Part shown: positions 7,771-16,176 of the stretch, in pieces
How the letters are laid out: the number at the start of each line of letters is the position of its first letter
Numbering within the stretch: the stretch's first letter is position 1
Source of the DNA: an uncultured Intestinimonas sp.
GTDB lineage: Bacteria > Bacillota > Clostridia > Oscillospirales > Oscillospiraceae
DNA length: 34,621 nucleotides
Assembly (NCBI RefSeq): GCF_944387245.1
Contig: NZ_CALXEE010000018.1
Coordinates: forward strand, 1-34,621
Reading direction: 5' to 3'
Notes under the pieces: generated by a model
What the model saw: only the letters and a program-made list of their open reading frames with translations
Told to the model about the DNA's origin: nothing
Database searches by the model: none
Position numbers and translations under genes: made by a program

Positions 7771-7805
7771 AAACAAGCGTGGACGCTCGGCGTCCACGCT
7801 TGTTT
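7771..7805. terminator. Bidirectional hairpin terminator
   Basis: A 16-bp perfect stem (7771-7786 with 7790-7805, loop TCG) is flanked by AAA and a T-run. It lies between the converging amidase gene and the permease gene and can end both. Confidence 0.85.
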
Positions 7806-7814
7806 TTGTTTGCG

Positions 7815-8915
7815 TCAGGGCAGGAGCCAGACCACCACGCCCAGCACCACCAGGCCGATCACATTGGCCAGGGTGAAGATTCCCAGGTACCGCAGGGGCT
7901 TGGCCCCCTCGGTACGGATGTAGAGCTTAAAGGAGATGAGGCTGGCCAGGGAGGCGATGAGGGTGCCCAGGCCACCCACGTTGGTACCCACCAGCAGGCC
8001 CTTCCAGTCCTCGGTGAAGGTGGAGAGGAGCACGGCGGCGGGCACGTTGCTGATGACCTGGCTGGCCAGGGCGGAGGTGACCACGGTGTTCCAGTCCATG
8101 AGGCCGGTGAGGAAGGTCCGCACCGCCCCGATCCGGCCCAGGTTGCCTGAGAAGACAAAGAAGCACACGAAGGTACACAGCAGGGCGTAGTCCACCCGGG
8201 GAAAGAGGTGGCGGGCGAAGAGGGCCGCCGCCAGGATGACCACCACCAGCAGGGCGGGCCAGGGCAGCACATGAAAGACAGAGAGAAGACACAGGACGAA
8301 GAGGAGGAGCATCAGCTTGAGCTGTCCCGGTTTGCCGATGCCACCGGCGTCCTTGAAGTCTACCCGGATGATGTCCCCGCTGGTGGTGCCGGCAGCCAGC
8401 ACCAACCCCGCCAGGCTCACCGCCGTCAGCGGCAGAACGGCGGCGAAGAAGGCCCCCATGGGGATGCCGAACCGGGAGCAGAGGAAGAGGTTCTGGGGGT
8501 TGCCTACCGGCATGGCCATGCTGCCCAGGTTGGCGGCCACGGTCTGAAGGGTGACGATGTAGGGGAGCTGGGCCTGCCGGCCGGTGAGCTCCAGCACCAG
8601 CACGGCAAAGGGCACGAAGGTGATGAGGGAGACGTCGTTGGTGATGAGCATGGAGCTGAAAAAGGGCAGCAGCACCAGGGCCAGGGCCAGGAAGCGGAAC
8701 CGCTTCTCCCCCGCCAGGAGCCGCCGGGCCAGCAGGTCGAAGAGGCCGCAGTCCTGGAGCCCGGCCACCACCAACATGAGACAGAAGAGAAGCGCCAGCA
8801 CCCGGTAGTCCACATAGTCGGCATAGCCGCCGTCGGGGGGCACCAGGAACATGGAGACCACCGCACACAGGAAGGCGATGCACAGCACCGCTTCCTTTTT
8901 GACAAATGCCTTCAC
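7815..8915 (-). CDS. SLC13/ArsB-superfamily anion permease
   Basis: A 366-residue polytopic membrane protein with about ten hydrophobic segments, of the ion-transporter superfamily that includes SLC13, CitMHS and ArsB. Marks are LITNDVSLITFVPFAVLVLE near residue 90 and SMAMPVGNPQNLFLC near 130, the family's paired substrate-loop motifs. The C-terminal half repeats the pattern at SQVISNVPAAVLLSTFTEDWKGLLVGTNVGG. The substrate is probably a dicarboxylate or another small anion but cannot be fixed from sequence. Translation starts at GTG 8915, just 15 bases after the fhs stop, so the two are co-transcribed. The link to folate C1 metabolism is suggestive only. Confidence 0.75.
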   Translation of the reverse strand: MKAFVKKEAVLCIAFLCAVVSMFLVPPDGGYADYVDYRVLALLFCLMLVVAGLQDCGLFDLLARRLLAGEKRFRFLALALVLLPFFSSMLITNDVSLITFVPFAVLVLELTGRQAQLPYIVTLQTVAANLGSMAMPVGNPQNLFLCSRFGIPMGAFFAAVLPLTAVSLAGLVLAAGTTSGDIIRVDFKDAGGIGKPGQLKLMLLLFVLCLLSVFHVLPWPALLVVVILAAALFARHLFPRVDYALLCTFVCFFVFSGNLGRIGAVRTFLTGLMDWNTVVTSALASQVISNVPAAVLLSTFTEDWKGLLVGTNVGGLGTLIASLASLISFKLYIRTEGAKPLRYLGIFTLANVIGLVVLGVVVWLLP

Positions 8916-8930
8916 TTGGTCTCTGCCCCC

Positions 8931-10598
8931 TTAGAAGAGACCGGTGATGACGCCGTTTTCATCCACGTCGATGTTCTCGGCGGCGGGGACCTTGGGCAGG
9001 CCGGGCATGGTCATGATGTCGCCGGTGAGCACCACCACGAAGCCGGCGCCGGCGGAGACCTTCACCTTCTGTACCGTAATGCGGAAGCCGGTGGGAGCCC
9101 CCAGCTTGCCGGCGTCGTCGGAGAGGGAGTACTGGGTCTTGGCCATGCACACGGGGAGGCCGCCGTAGCCCAGCTCGGTGAGCCGCTGGAGCTCCTTGGC
9201 GGCGGCGGGGGCGTAGTCCACCCCGTCGGCGCCGTAGACCTTCTTCGCCACGGCCTCGATCTTCTCAGTGAGGGAAGCATCGCTCTCATAGGCGAAGCGG
9301 AAGCTGGGCTTCTCCTCGTCGATGATACGCAGGACCTCCCGGGCCAGCTCCTCCCCGCCGGCGCCGCCCTTGCCCCACACCTGGCTCAGGGCCACCCGGA
9401 CGCCGTACTTCTCACAGGCCGTGCGGATCATGGCGATCTCGGCCTCGGTGTCGCTGTCAAACTGGTTGATGGCCACCACGGCGGGCAGGCCGTACACCTT
9501 GGTGATGTTCTCCACGTGCTTGAGGAGGTTGGGCAGGCCCTTTTCCAGAGCGGAGAGGTTCTCCTTGCCCAGGTCGGCCTTGGGGCAGCCGCCGTGGTGC
9601 TTCAGGGCCCGGACGGTGGCCACGATGACCACTGCATCCGGGGTGAGCCCCGCCGCCCGGCACTTGATGTCCAAAAACTTCTCCGCGCCCAGATCGGCGC
9701 CGAAGCCGGCCTCGGTGACCACATAGTCCCCCAGTTTCAGGGCGGTGTCGGTGGCCGACACAGAGTTACAGCCGTGGGCGATGTTGGCGAAGGGGCCGCC
9801 GTGGATGAAGGCAGGGGTGTGCTCCAGGGTCTGGACCAGGTTGGGCCGGATGGCGTCCTTCAGCAGGGCGGTCATGGCCCCCTGGGCCTTCAGGTCGGAG
9901 CAGTACACCGGATCGCCGGCGCGGTTGTAGGCCACCACCATGCGGCCCAGCCGGGCCTTCAGGTCCATGAGGTCGGAGGCCAGGCAGAGGACCGCCATGA
10001 TCTCGCTGGCCACGGTGATGTCGAAGCCGTCCTCCCGGGGGACGCCGTTGACCTTGCCCCCCAGGCCGCAGACGATGTTGCGCAGCTGGCGGTCGTTCAT
10101 GTCCACACACCGCTTCCAGGTGATGCGGCGGACGTCAATGTCCAGGGCGTTGCCCTGCTGGATGTGGTTGTCCAGCATGGCGGCCAGCAGGTTGTTGGCG
10201 GCCCCGATGGCGTGGAAGTCGCCGGTGAAGTGGAGGTTGATGTCCTCCATGGGTACCACCTGGGCATAGCCGCCGCCGGCGGCGCCGCCCTTGATGCCGA
10301 AGACCGGCCCCAGGGAGGGCTCCCGCAGGGCCAGGACGGCCTTTTTCCCCAGCCGGTGGAGGGCATCGCCCAGGCCCACGCTGGTGGTGGTCTTGCCCTC
10401 GCCCGCCGGGGTGGGGTTGATGGCGGTCACCAGGATGAGCTTGCCCTTCCGGGGAACGTCCCGCAGGGCCAGGGTGTCCACCTTGGCCTTGTACTTGCCA
10501 TAGTACTCCAGCTTGTCCTCATCCAGGCCCACCTGCTGGGCGATCTGAGCGATGGGCAGCATCTCCGCCGCCTGGGCGATCTCAATATCCGTTTTCAT
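8931..10598 (-). CDS. fhs: Formate-tetrahydrofolate ligase
   Basis: This cytosolic enzyme joins formate to tetrahydrofolate with ATP, giving 10-formyl-THF for purine synthesis or acetogenic C1 flow. The 555-residue length is the family norm. The nucleotide-binding signature [23 protein letters not shown] lies at 58-80. The middle contains the conserved [17 protein letters not shown] and [17 protein letters not shown] segments, and the C-terminus has [28 protein letters not shown]. The gene lies 30 bases after the hexokinase stop and just before the permease, which places it mid-operon. No other folate C1 genes (fchA, folD) are in the window. Confidence 0.97.
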   Translation of the reverse strand: MKTDIEIAQAAEMLPIAQIAQQVGLDEDKLEYYGKYKAKVDTLALRDVPRKGKLILVTAINPTPAGEGKTTTSVGLGDALHRLGKKAVLALREPSLGPVFGIKGGAAGGGYAQVVPMEDINLHFTGDFHAIGAANNLLAAMLDNHIQQGNALDIDVRRITWKRCVDMNDRQLRNIVCGLGGKVNGVPREDGFDITVASEIMAVLCLASDLMDLKARLGRMVVAYNRAGDPVYCSDLKAQGAMTALLKDAIRPNLVQTLEHTPAFIHGGPFANIAHGCNSVSATDTALKLGDYVVTEAGFGADLGAEKFLDIKCRAAGLTPDAVVIVATVRALKHHGGCPKADLGKENLSALEKGLPNLLKHVENITKVYGLPAVVAINQFDSDTEAEIAMIRTACEKYGVRVALSQVWGKGGAGGEELAREVLRIIDEEKPSFRFAYESDASLTEKIEAVAKKVYGADGVDYAPAAAKELQRLTELGYGGLPVCMAKTQYSLSDDAGKLGAPTGFRITVQKVKVSAGAGFVVVLTGDIMTMPGLPKVPAAENIDVDENGVITGLF

Positions 10599-10628
10599 AC
10601 TTCCGACCCCTTTCTCTCTTCTCCTTAT

Positions 10629-11933
10629 TTATGGATTCAGCAGGGCCGCCGCCGCGGTCCCCACCAGATTGGCGTCCTCGATCTGACGGAACACCATGTG
10701 CCGGCCCAGGGTGCCGGTGATGTAGCTGCCGCACAGCCGTTCCAGCTTCCCCCGGAACAGGTGTCCTTTATAGAAGGTAGAGCCCTCCGCCACCACGCAG
10801 GCGGGGCGGTGGATGCGCTGCCCGGCGCCGGTCTGGAGAAGGATGCCCGCCAGGTTGGCGCACACCAGCCGGGCGGAGCGTTCCACGATGCGGTCAATGA
10901 TGGTATAGACCGCCTCCCGGTCATCCTCGCTGTCACAGGCGGCGGCCAACAGGCTGTCTCCGTAGGGCCGGGCGGTGAAGGCGTCGGCCTGGACCATGGT
11001 GAGGCCCTCCAGACCGGTCAGGAAGGCGTTGAGCTTGTCAGAAAAGAGGCCGTCGGCCGCGCCCTGCCGCAGGGCCCGCCACACCAGCTCACCCTGGTAG
11101 CGGCCGGAGACCATCTTCTCATAATGACACAGGCCGGGGTCCACGCTGTTTTCATCCAGCGCCTTGTCAAAGGTGCTCAGGGGCGCACCATCGAACCGGG
11201 CCGACTCCATGTTGATAAGCATGGTGTCCTGGTCCCAGGGGGTGGTCACCTTCCCCAGATTCTCCCGCTTTTCCACATAGCAGGTGTTGACGCCGGTGCC
11301 GTAGATGAGGCCGATGTATCCGTCAAAGCGCTCCTCTCTGAGAGCGGCCACGCCGCCCAGCAGGGCGGCCACCGTATCGTTGAGGACCACGAAGGTGACC
11401 CCCTCGGCCCCTTTGGCAGCCAGGGCGGCGGAGATGTCCCGGCCCAGTTCCTTGTCCTTGGAGCCGGAGATCTGGACCTGCTTGGAGATGTTGAGGACCT
11501 TGCCGTCCCGGTTGGGGAGGATCTCGGCGGCATAGGAGAAGCACAGTCCCACCCGGCGGCTGCGGCCTGTCAGGGGGAGGACTGCGTCGGAGACCTCATC
11601 CACAAAGGTCTCCCAGGTAATGGGGGCCTGGGAGCCGGGCATGGGGAAGACCCGCAGGTCCTCCACCACCGGTCCCTGATCCGTGATGGTGACCAGGCCG
11701 ATGCGGAAGTTGGTACCGCCGGCGTCGATGACGATGGTGGGGGTATCCTTGGGGATATCCCCGTCCAGGGACAGATAGGTGGGGAGCATCATCATCCAGG
11801 CCTCCGGGTCCCCCCGGAGCCCCTTTTCCATGTCGGCCTGAAAGGCCCTGGCACAGGCATCCACGTCCACCAACGCCGGGTCCAGGCCGTATTTGCGCAG
11901 AAATGCCTCCGTTTTGCCGACGATATCGGCCAT
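10629..11933 (-). CDS. Hexokinase of the eukaryotic-like family
   Basis: A 434-residue sugar kinase whose size and motifs follow the eukaryotic-type hexokinase fold rather than the shorter bacterial ROK glucokinase. The phosphate-1 loop reads IVIDAGGTNFRIGLV near residue 68. A conserved NDTVAALLGG holds the catalytic Asp, and a phosphate-2-like segment reads GLIYGTGVNTCYVE. It would phosphorylate glucose or a related hexose at C6 using ATP. A GTG lies 9 bases upstream, but AGGTGAG sits properly before ATG 11933. It is first in a unit with fhs and the permease, and lies directly downstream of the galactose importer genes, separated by a terminator at 11990-12020. Confidence 0.85.
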   Translation of the reverse strand: MADIVGKTEAFLRKYGLDPALVDVDACARAFQADMEKGLRGDPEAWMMMLPTYLSLDGDIPKDTPTIVIDAGGTNFRIGLVTITDQGPVVEDLRVFPMPGSQAPITWETFVDEVSDAVLPLTGRSRRVGLCFSYAAEILPNRDGKVLNISKQVQISGSKDKELGRDISAALAAKGAEGVTFVVLNDTVAALLGGVAALREERFDGYIGLIYGTGVNTCYVEKRENLGKVTTPWDQDTMLINMESARFDGAPLSTFDKALDENSVDPGLCHYEKMVSGRYQGELVWRALRQGAADGLFSDKLNAFLTGLEGLTMVQADAFTARPYGDSLLAAACDSEDDREAVYTIIDRIVERSARLVCANLAGILLQTGAGQRIHRPACVVAEGSTFYKGHLFRGKLERLCGSYITGTLGRHMVFRQIEDANLVGTAAAALLNP

Positions 11934-11989
11934 ATGGCTCACCTCTCTCTATGATTTGGCGGATCGAACCGCCCTTGTGATAAAAAAGA

Positions 11990-12020
11990 GACAGGGCAGG
12001 CTTTCTCTTCCTGCCCTGTC
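11990..12020 (-). terminator. Terminator of the mgl operon
   Basis: On the minus strand an 11-bp perfect stem (12010-12020 with 11990-12000, loop of 9) is followed by a T-run (complement of A 11983-11988). It lies 51 bases after the mglC stop. The predicted hexokinase promoter ends inside its upstream arm. Confidence 0.8.
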
Positions 12021-12024
12021 CCTT

Positions 12025-12053
12025 ATTGTACCATAATCCCGTGCCGCTGCACA
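12025..12053 (-). promoter_or_regulatory. Candidate promoter of hexokinase-fhs unit
   Basis: On the minus strand TGTGCA (12048-12053) and TACAAT (12025-12030) are 17 bases apart, and the TGG before the -10 makes an extended -10 element. Transcription would begin near 12018, within the 5' arm of the mgl terminator, so new transcripts should not form the full hairpin while read-through transcripts would. Confidence 0.5.
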
Positions 12054-12071
12054 GTCCTTTGGTAAAAGTCC

Positions 12072-13121
12072 TTACTTCTTGGCCAGATACTTACGCATAT
12101 CCAGAGCGCAGGCAAAGAGGATGATAGCGCCCTTGATGAGGTACTGGAGGTTGGGGTCCACCTTCATCATGGTCAGGCCGATGAAGATGAGGCGGAGCAT
12201 CAGCACGCCGATAACAATGCCGCGGATCTTACCGATGCCGCCGACGAAGGAGACGCCGCCGATGACGCAGGCCGCGATGGCGTCCAGCTCGTAGTTGAGG
12301 CCGGTGTTGGCGGTGTTGGAGCCGATGCGGGCGCCCTCGATGAAGCCGGTGAAGCCGTACATGGCGCCGGCCAGGGCGAATACCATCATAGTGGTGAGGA
12401 ATACGTTGACACCGGAAACCCGGGCGGCCTCTTCATTGGCGCCCAGAGCGAACATGTTCTTACCAAAGGTGGTCTTGTTCCAGATGAACCACATGATGGC
12501 GGTGAGAATAATGGCAAACCACACGTAGTTGGGGATAGCGGTACCGCCAATGCTCAGGATGGAGCCCTTGACGAAATCGGTGTAGGAGGCATCCAGGTTG
12601 GAGATGGCCATGCCCTTGTTGTTACCGGCCTGGACATACAGCAGCAGGATCGTGTAGACGATGAGCTGGGTGCCCAGGGTGACGATGAAGGGGTGGAGCT
12701 TAAACTTGGCCACGAAGAAGCCGTTGAAGCAGCCAAAGGCGGCGCCGATGATCATAGCGATGGGGATGACGGCCCAGATGGGCAGGGTGCCCATGTCAGG
12801 CCACATCTTGTTGGCCAGGTTGGCGGTGCTCTGGAGCAGGGAGGCCGAGACGCAGGCGGTCAGGCCCACGATACGGCCGGCGCTCAGGTCGGTGCCGGTC
12901 AGGACGATACATCCGGCGATACCCAGGGCGGCGGGCAGATAGGCAGCCGTCTGGGAGATGATATTGATGATGGAAGTGGCCTTTAGGAAATTCTCATTGG
13001 AAATGGCGATGTAAATGACGGCCAGCAGCATCAGGATGATGAGGGCGTTATTGAGGATCAGATCCCCGATCCGCTTGGCATCCCAAGTCTGCTTTTCCAG
13101 GGTCTTGGTCTGGTTACTCAT
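12072..13121 (-). CDS. mglC: Galactose/methylgalactoside ABC transporter permease
   Basis: A 349-residue inner-membrane permease of the ribose/galactose (RbsC/MglC) branch. It has about ten membrane segments and the cytoplasmic coupling loop with GANEEAARVSGVNVFLTTMMVFALAGAMYGFTGFIEGARIGS near residues 230-270, followed by GLNYELDAIAACVIGGVSFVGGIG, a family hallmark. The N-terminus is longer than in RbsC, as in MglC. The start codon lies 17 bases after the mglA stop, with AGGGGAGG before it. It would form the channel driven by MglA and fed by the MglB lipoprotein. Confidence 0.92.
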   Translation of the reverse strand: MSNQTKTLEKQTWDAKRIGDLILNNALIILMLLAVIYIAISNENFLKATSIINIISQTAAYLPAALGIAGCIVLTGTDLSAGRIVGLTACVSASLLQSTANLANKMWPDMGTLPIWAVIPIAMIIGAAFGCFNGFFVAKFKLHPFIVTLGTQLIVYTILLLYVQAGNNKGMAISNLDASYTDFVKGSILSIGGTAIPNYVWFAIILTAIMWFIWNKTTFGKNMFALGANEEAARVSGVNVFLTTMMVFALAGAMYGFTGFIEGARIGSNTANTGLNYELDAIAACVIGGVSFVGGIGKIRGIVIGVLMLRLIFIGLTMMKVDPNLQYLIKGAIILFACALDMRKYLAKK

Positions 13122-13138
13122 TGCTCGGTTCCTCCCCT

Positions 13139-14638
13139 TTACACATATTTCGCGGCCAGGGTCAGGATCTCCTCCTGGCTGGTGTTCTTGGCGTCTACCT
13201 CGCCGGCCAGCTGACCGCCGGACATGACCAGAATACGGTCACACACGCCCAGCAGCTCCGGCATCTCAGAGGAGACCATGATGACTCCCTTGCCCTGGTT
13301 GGCCAGGTCGATGATCAGCTCGTAGATCTCATACTTGGCGCCCACGTCGATGCCGCGGGTGGGCTCGTCCAGCAGCAGCACCTCCGGCTTGGTGAGGAGC
13401 CACCGGCCGATGATGACCTTCTGCTGGTTGCCGCCGGAGAGGGACCGGATCTGGGTGGACTGGCTGGGGGTCTTGATGTGCATGGCCTGGATGGCCCAGT
13501 CAGTGTCCTCCCGCATCTTTTTGTCGCTCAGGCAGATGCCGCCCATGAGGTAGCTCTTCAGATTGGAGATGACGGTGTTCTCCTTGATGTCCCGGATGCC
13601 AAAGATACCGGTGGCCCGGCGCTCCTCGGTGAGGAGGGCAAAGCCGTTTTTGATGGACTCCCGGGGCGTGCGGTTCTTGATCTCCTTGCCATGGAGCTTG
13701 ATGGTGCCGCTGCCCTTGGTCATGGCCCCGAAGAGGTTCTCCAGTACCTCGGTGCGGCCGGAGCCGTCCAGACCGGCGATGCCCAGAATCTCGCCCTTCC
13801 GCAGCTGGAAGGAGGCGTCCTTCAGCCGGGTGTACTTACCGGAGAGGTGCTGCACGTCCAGGATGACCTCGCCGGGCTCGTTGGTCTTGGGCGGGAAGCG
13901 GTTGGTGAGCTCACGGCCCACCATGAGCCTGATGATCTCATTCATGGTGAGCTCCTTGGCCGGCCGGGTGGCCACCCAGGTACCGTCACGCATGATGGTG
14001 ACATCGTCGCTGATACGGAGGATCTCCTCCATCTTATGGGAGATATAGATGATGCCGCAGCCCTTGTCCCGCAGCATGTTGATGATGCGGAACAGGTGCT
14101 CTACCTCAGTCTCCGTCAGGGACGAGGTGGGCTCATCGAACACGATGATCTTGGAGTCGTAGGACACCGCCTTGGCGATCTCCACCATCTGCCGCTGAGA
14201 GACAGGCATGGTGGACATAATGGTCTTGGGGTCTACGTTTACTTCCAGCTGCTCAAAGATTTCCTTGGTACGCTTGGCCATGGCCCGTTCGCTGACCATG
14301 ATGCCGCCCACCTTGGGATAGCGGCCCAGCCACAGGTTGTCCATGACGCTGCGGGTCAGGGCCTGGTTGAGCTCCTGGTGCACCATGGCCACACCGTTCT
14401 CCAGGGCCTCCTTGGAGCTTTTGAAGTTGACCTCCTTGCCATCCAGGATGATGGTGCCGCTGTCTCTGGAGTAGATGCCGAAGAGGCACTTCATCAGGGT
14501 GGATTTGCCTGCGCCGTTCTCACCCATGAGGGCGTGGACGGTGCCGGGCCGGACCGTCAGGTGAACGTTGTCCAGGGCCTTGACGCCGGGAAAGGATTTG
14601 CTGATATCGCGCATTTCCAACAGTACCGGCTGATCCAT
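13139..14638 (-). CDS. mglA: Galactose/methylgalactoside import ATP-binding protein
   Basis: A 499-residue duplicated ATPase. The first half has Walker [10 protein letters not shown] (39-47), an SMDN-type region and Walker B IIVFDEP. The second half has the degenerate loop GLDGSGRTE in place of Walker A but keeps LSGGNQQKV and [15 protein letters not shown]. This asymmetric pattern is typical of MglA/RbsA carbohydrate importers. It powers uptake of galactose with MglC and MglB. The frame starts at ATG 14638 with GGAGGAGG upstream. A hairpin at 14755-14782 between mglB and this gene should lower its expression relative to the binding protein. Confidence 0.93.
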   Translation of the reverse strand: MDQPVLLEMRDISKSFPGVKALDNVHLTVRPGTVHALMGENGAGKSTLMKCLFGIYSRDSGTIILDGKEVNFKSSKEALENGVAMVHQELNQALTRSVMDNLWLGRYPKVGGIMVSERAMAKRTKEIFEQLEVNVDPKTIMSTMPVSQRQMVEIAKAVSYDSKIIVFDEPTSSLTETEVEHLFRIINMLRDKGCGIIYISHKMEEILRISDDVTIMRDGTWVATRPAKELTMNEIIRLMVGRELTNRFPPKTNEPGEVILDVQHLSGKYTRLKDASFQLRKGEILGIAGLDGSGRTEVLENLFGAMTKGSGTIKLHGKEIKNRTPRESIKNGFALLTEERRATGIFGIRDIKENTVISNLKSYLMGGICLSDKKMREDTDWAIQAMHIKTPSQSTQIRSLSGGNQQKVIIGRWLLTKPEVLLLDEPTRGIDVGAKYEIYELIIDLANQGKGVIMVSSEMPELLGVCDRILVMSGGQLAGEVDAKNTSQEEILTLAAKYV

Positions 14639-14754
14639 ATGCTTCCTCCTCCTTTTCCGATTCTCTCCTCAGAGCTTCTGCTTCAAGCGCGCCCTCCCAC
14701 GGCCGGACCGCAGAGAGGAGGCGTCTCAAGCAGGCGCTCCGGAGTGAGCAGAAA

Positions 14755-14782
14755 CGGGGCTGCCGGCAAGCCGGCAGCCCCG
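14755..14782 (-). terminator. Intra-operon attenuator between mglB and mglA
   Basis: A 12-bp perfect GC-rich stem (14755-14766 with 14771-14782, tetraloop or shorter) lies 45 bases after the mglB stop, with TTT following on the minus strand. Its position fits partial termination or 3'-end protection of the mglB message, so that binding protein exceeds ATPase. The rest of the 189-base gap (14639-14827) holds no gene. Confidence 0.6.
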
Positions 14783-14827
14783 CTCGTCTTTCTTGTTTCT
14801 TGGGGCCGATCGAGCGTGCGCTTCGAT

Positions 14828-15985
14828 TTATTCGGCAGTGTAGAGGCCGTAAGGCACGCGGATCTTGGCCACGTCGGTGTCCACGATGTAACCGGCAGCG
14901 TCATCGATGCCGTCCATCAGAGCGCCGCCGTTCTGGATGTTGCCCACCAGAGCGGTGATGGTGCTGGCCATACCCTCGGCGTCCTGCATCACGGTACCGG
15001 TCATCTTACCCTCATCGATGGCCTGCTTGGCGGAGTCGATGGCATCCACGCCGAAGACGGGGATGGTGGTGGAAGCGCCGTCGCCCAGGTTGTAGCCGGC
15101 AGTCTGCAGGGAGGAGATGGCGCCCATGGCCATGTCGTCGTTGTTGGCGATGACCAGCTCGATCATGTTGCCGTTGGCCTCGGAGTACTCAGCCAGGATG
15201 GTGTCCATGTAAGCCACAGCGGCGGCGGAGGACCAGGTGCCGTTCTGGTCGACCAGGTACTTGGTGGCCACGTCGTCACCGGCGTAGTAGGAGAGGGGCT
15301 CCTTGCCAGCCTCGGTCAGGATGGCGTCGGCGTCCTCCACGGCGTACTGGGTGCGGTACTCAGCCTCGGCGTTGCCCTCCTGGCCCTTGAACATGACGTA
15401 GGAGATCTTGCCGTCGCCGTTGAGGTCCACGGTGTCGAAGTTGGCAACCAGGAAGTCGCCGATCATCTTGCCCTGCATGTGGCCGGCCTCGGGGGCGTCG
15501 GTGCCCACGAAGGCGCAGTTCTCGTAGCTGTTCACCACGGCGCTGTCAACCTCGCGGTTGAAGAAGATGATGGGGATGCCGGCGGCCTTGGCGGCGTCCA
15601 CGGCGTTCTGAGCGGCGTCGGGGGAGGAGGTCTCCACGATGTTGACGATCAGCAGGTTGGCGCCGTTGGCGATAGCGGTGTTGATCTGGTCGGTCTGCTG
15701 GGACTGGTTGCCAGCGCCGTCGTAGTTATCGGGAGTGATGCCCATGGCTTCCAGCATGGTGTCCATGTTGTTGCGGACGCTGGAGATGTACACATCGGAG
15801 TAGTTGTAGTAGAAGACGGCTACGTTCAGATCGGAGGCGGCCACGCTGCTGGTCTCAGCGGGAGTGGTCTCGGTGGTGCCGGTCTCAGAGGGAGCAGGGG
15901 TGCTGCTGTTGCCGCCGGAGCAAGCGGCGATGCTCACGCACATAGCGCCGGCCAGGAGCAGAGCAGACAGCTTTTTCATTTTCAT
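14828..15985 (-). CDS. mglB: Galactose ABC transporter substrate-binding lipoprotein
   Basis: A 385-residue binding protein. Residues 1-21 are a lipoprotein signal with lipobox SIAAC (Cys22), then a Ser/Thr/Pro/Glu-rich linker to about 50. The Peripla_BP_4 body includes the calcium loop DLNGDGKIS (187-195) followed by QEGNAEAEYRT, matching the calcium site of E. coli MglB. It also has FFNREVDS (141-148) and NNDDMAMGA, which in MglB line the sugar site. It delivers galactose or glucose to MglAC. The frame is open 30 codons upstream, but AAGGAGG 8 bases before ATG 15985 and the signal peptide fix the start. It has its own candidate promoter at 16041-16068. Confidence 0.93.
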   Translation of the reverse strand: MKMKKLSALLLAGAMCVSIAACSGGNSSTPAPSETGTTETTPAETSSVAASDLNVAVFYYNYSDVYISSVRNNMDTMLEAMGITPDNYDGAGNQSQQTDQINTAIANGANLLIVNIVETSSPDAAQNAVDAAKAAGIPIIFFNREVDSAVVNSYENCAFVGTDAPEAGHMQGKMIGDFLVANFDTVDLNGDGKISYVMFKGQEGNAEAEYRTQYAVEDADAILTEAGKEPLSYYAGDDVATKYLVDQNGTWSSAAAVAYMDTILAEYSEANGNMIELVIANNDDMAMGAISSLQTAGYNLGDGASTTIPVFGVDAIDSAKQAIDEGKMTGTVMQDAEGMASTITALVGNIQNGGALMDGIDDAAGYIVDTDVAKIRVPYGLYTAE

Positions 15986-16010
15986 GTAAAAATCCTCCTT
16001 GATTTTTGTT

Positions 16011-16035
16011 TGGCAGCTCTTTTGGAGCTTTACCA
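16011..16035. promoter_or_regulatory. Candidate operator downstream of mglB promoter
   Basis: This 25-bp imperfect palindrome has arms TGGCAGCTC and GAGCTTTACCA around TTTTG, with a core of AGCTC/GAGCT. It lies over and just past the predicted mglB transcription start, a normal place for a repressor or activator site. No LacI-type regulator is in the window; the YesN-type regulator upstream is the nearest candidate. Confidence 0.35.
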
Positions 16036-16040
16036 CGATC

Positions 16041-16069
16041 ATCATACCATGAAATTCAGGAAAAGGCCA
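16041..16069 (-). promoter_or_regulatory. Candidate extended -10 promoter of mglB
   Basis: On the minus strand the sequence TGGTATGAT (-10 hexamer complement at 16041-16046) forms an extended -10 element. The -35 candidate TGGCCT (16064-16069) is weak at a 17-base spacing, which suits a promoter needing an activator. It lies in the 191-base gap between the two binding-protein genes. Confidence 0.45.
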
Positions 16070-16176
16070 TATCAAAAATCACCTCTTTCCATAAATAATC
16101 TATTTTTTGCTTTTTGAGCTTTGGCACTTTTATGCAAAATACTCAATAGGTTTCTGGTAGAAAAGCCGAAAGGGCC

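Noticed and set aside
8208-11954. A 1248-codon open frame on the plus strand
   Set aside because: It runs antisense to the permease, fhs and hexokinase genes, all of which have clear family motifs. Its translation is low-complexity (Gly, His, Gln, Asp rich). It is a shadow of high-GC codon use.
13121-16117. Long plus-strand open frame of 998 codons, and similar ones at 3886-5958 and 20364-23117
   Set aside because: All lie antisense to well-supported genes (mglA/mglB, feoB, regulator/galM) and show no family motifs or proper ribosome sites.
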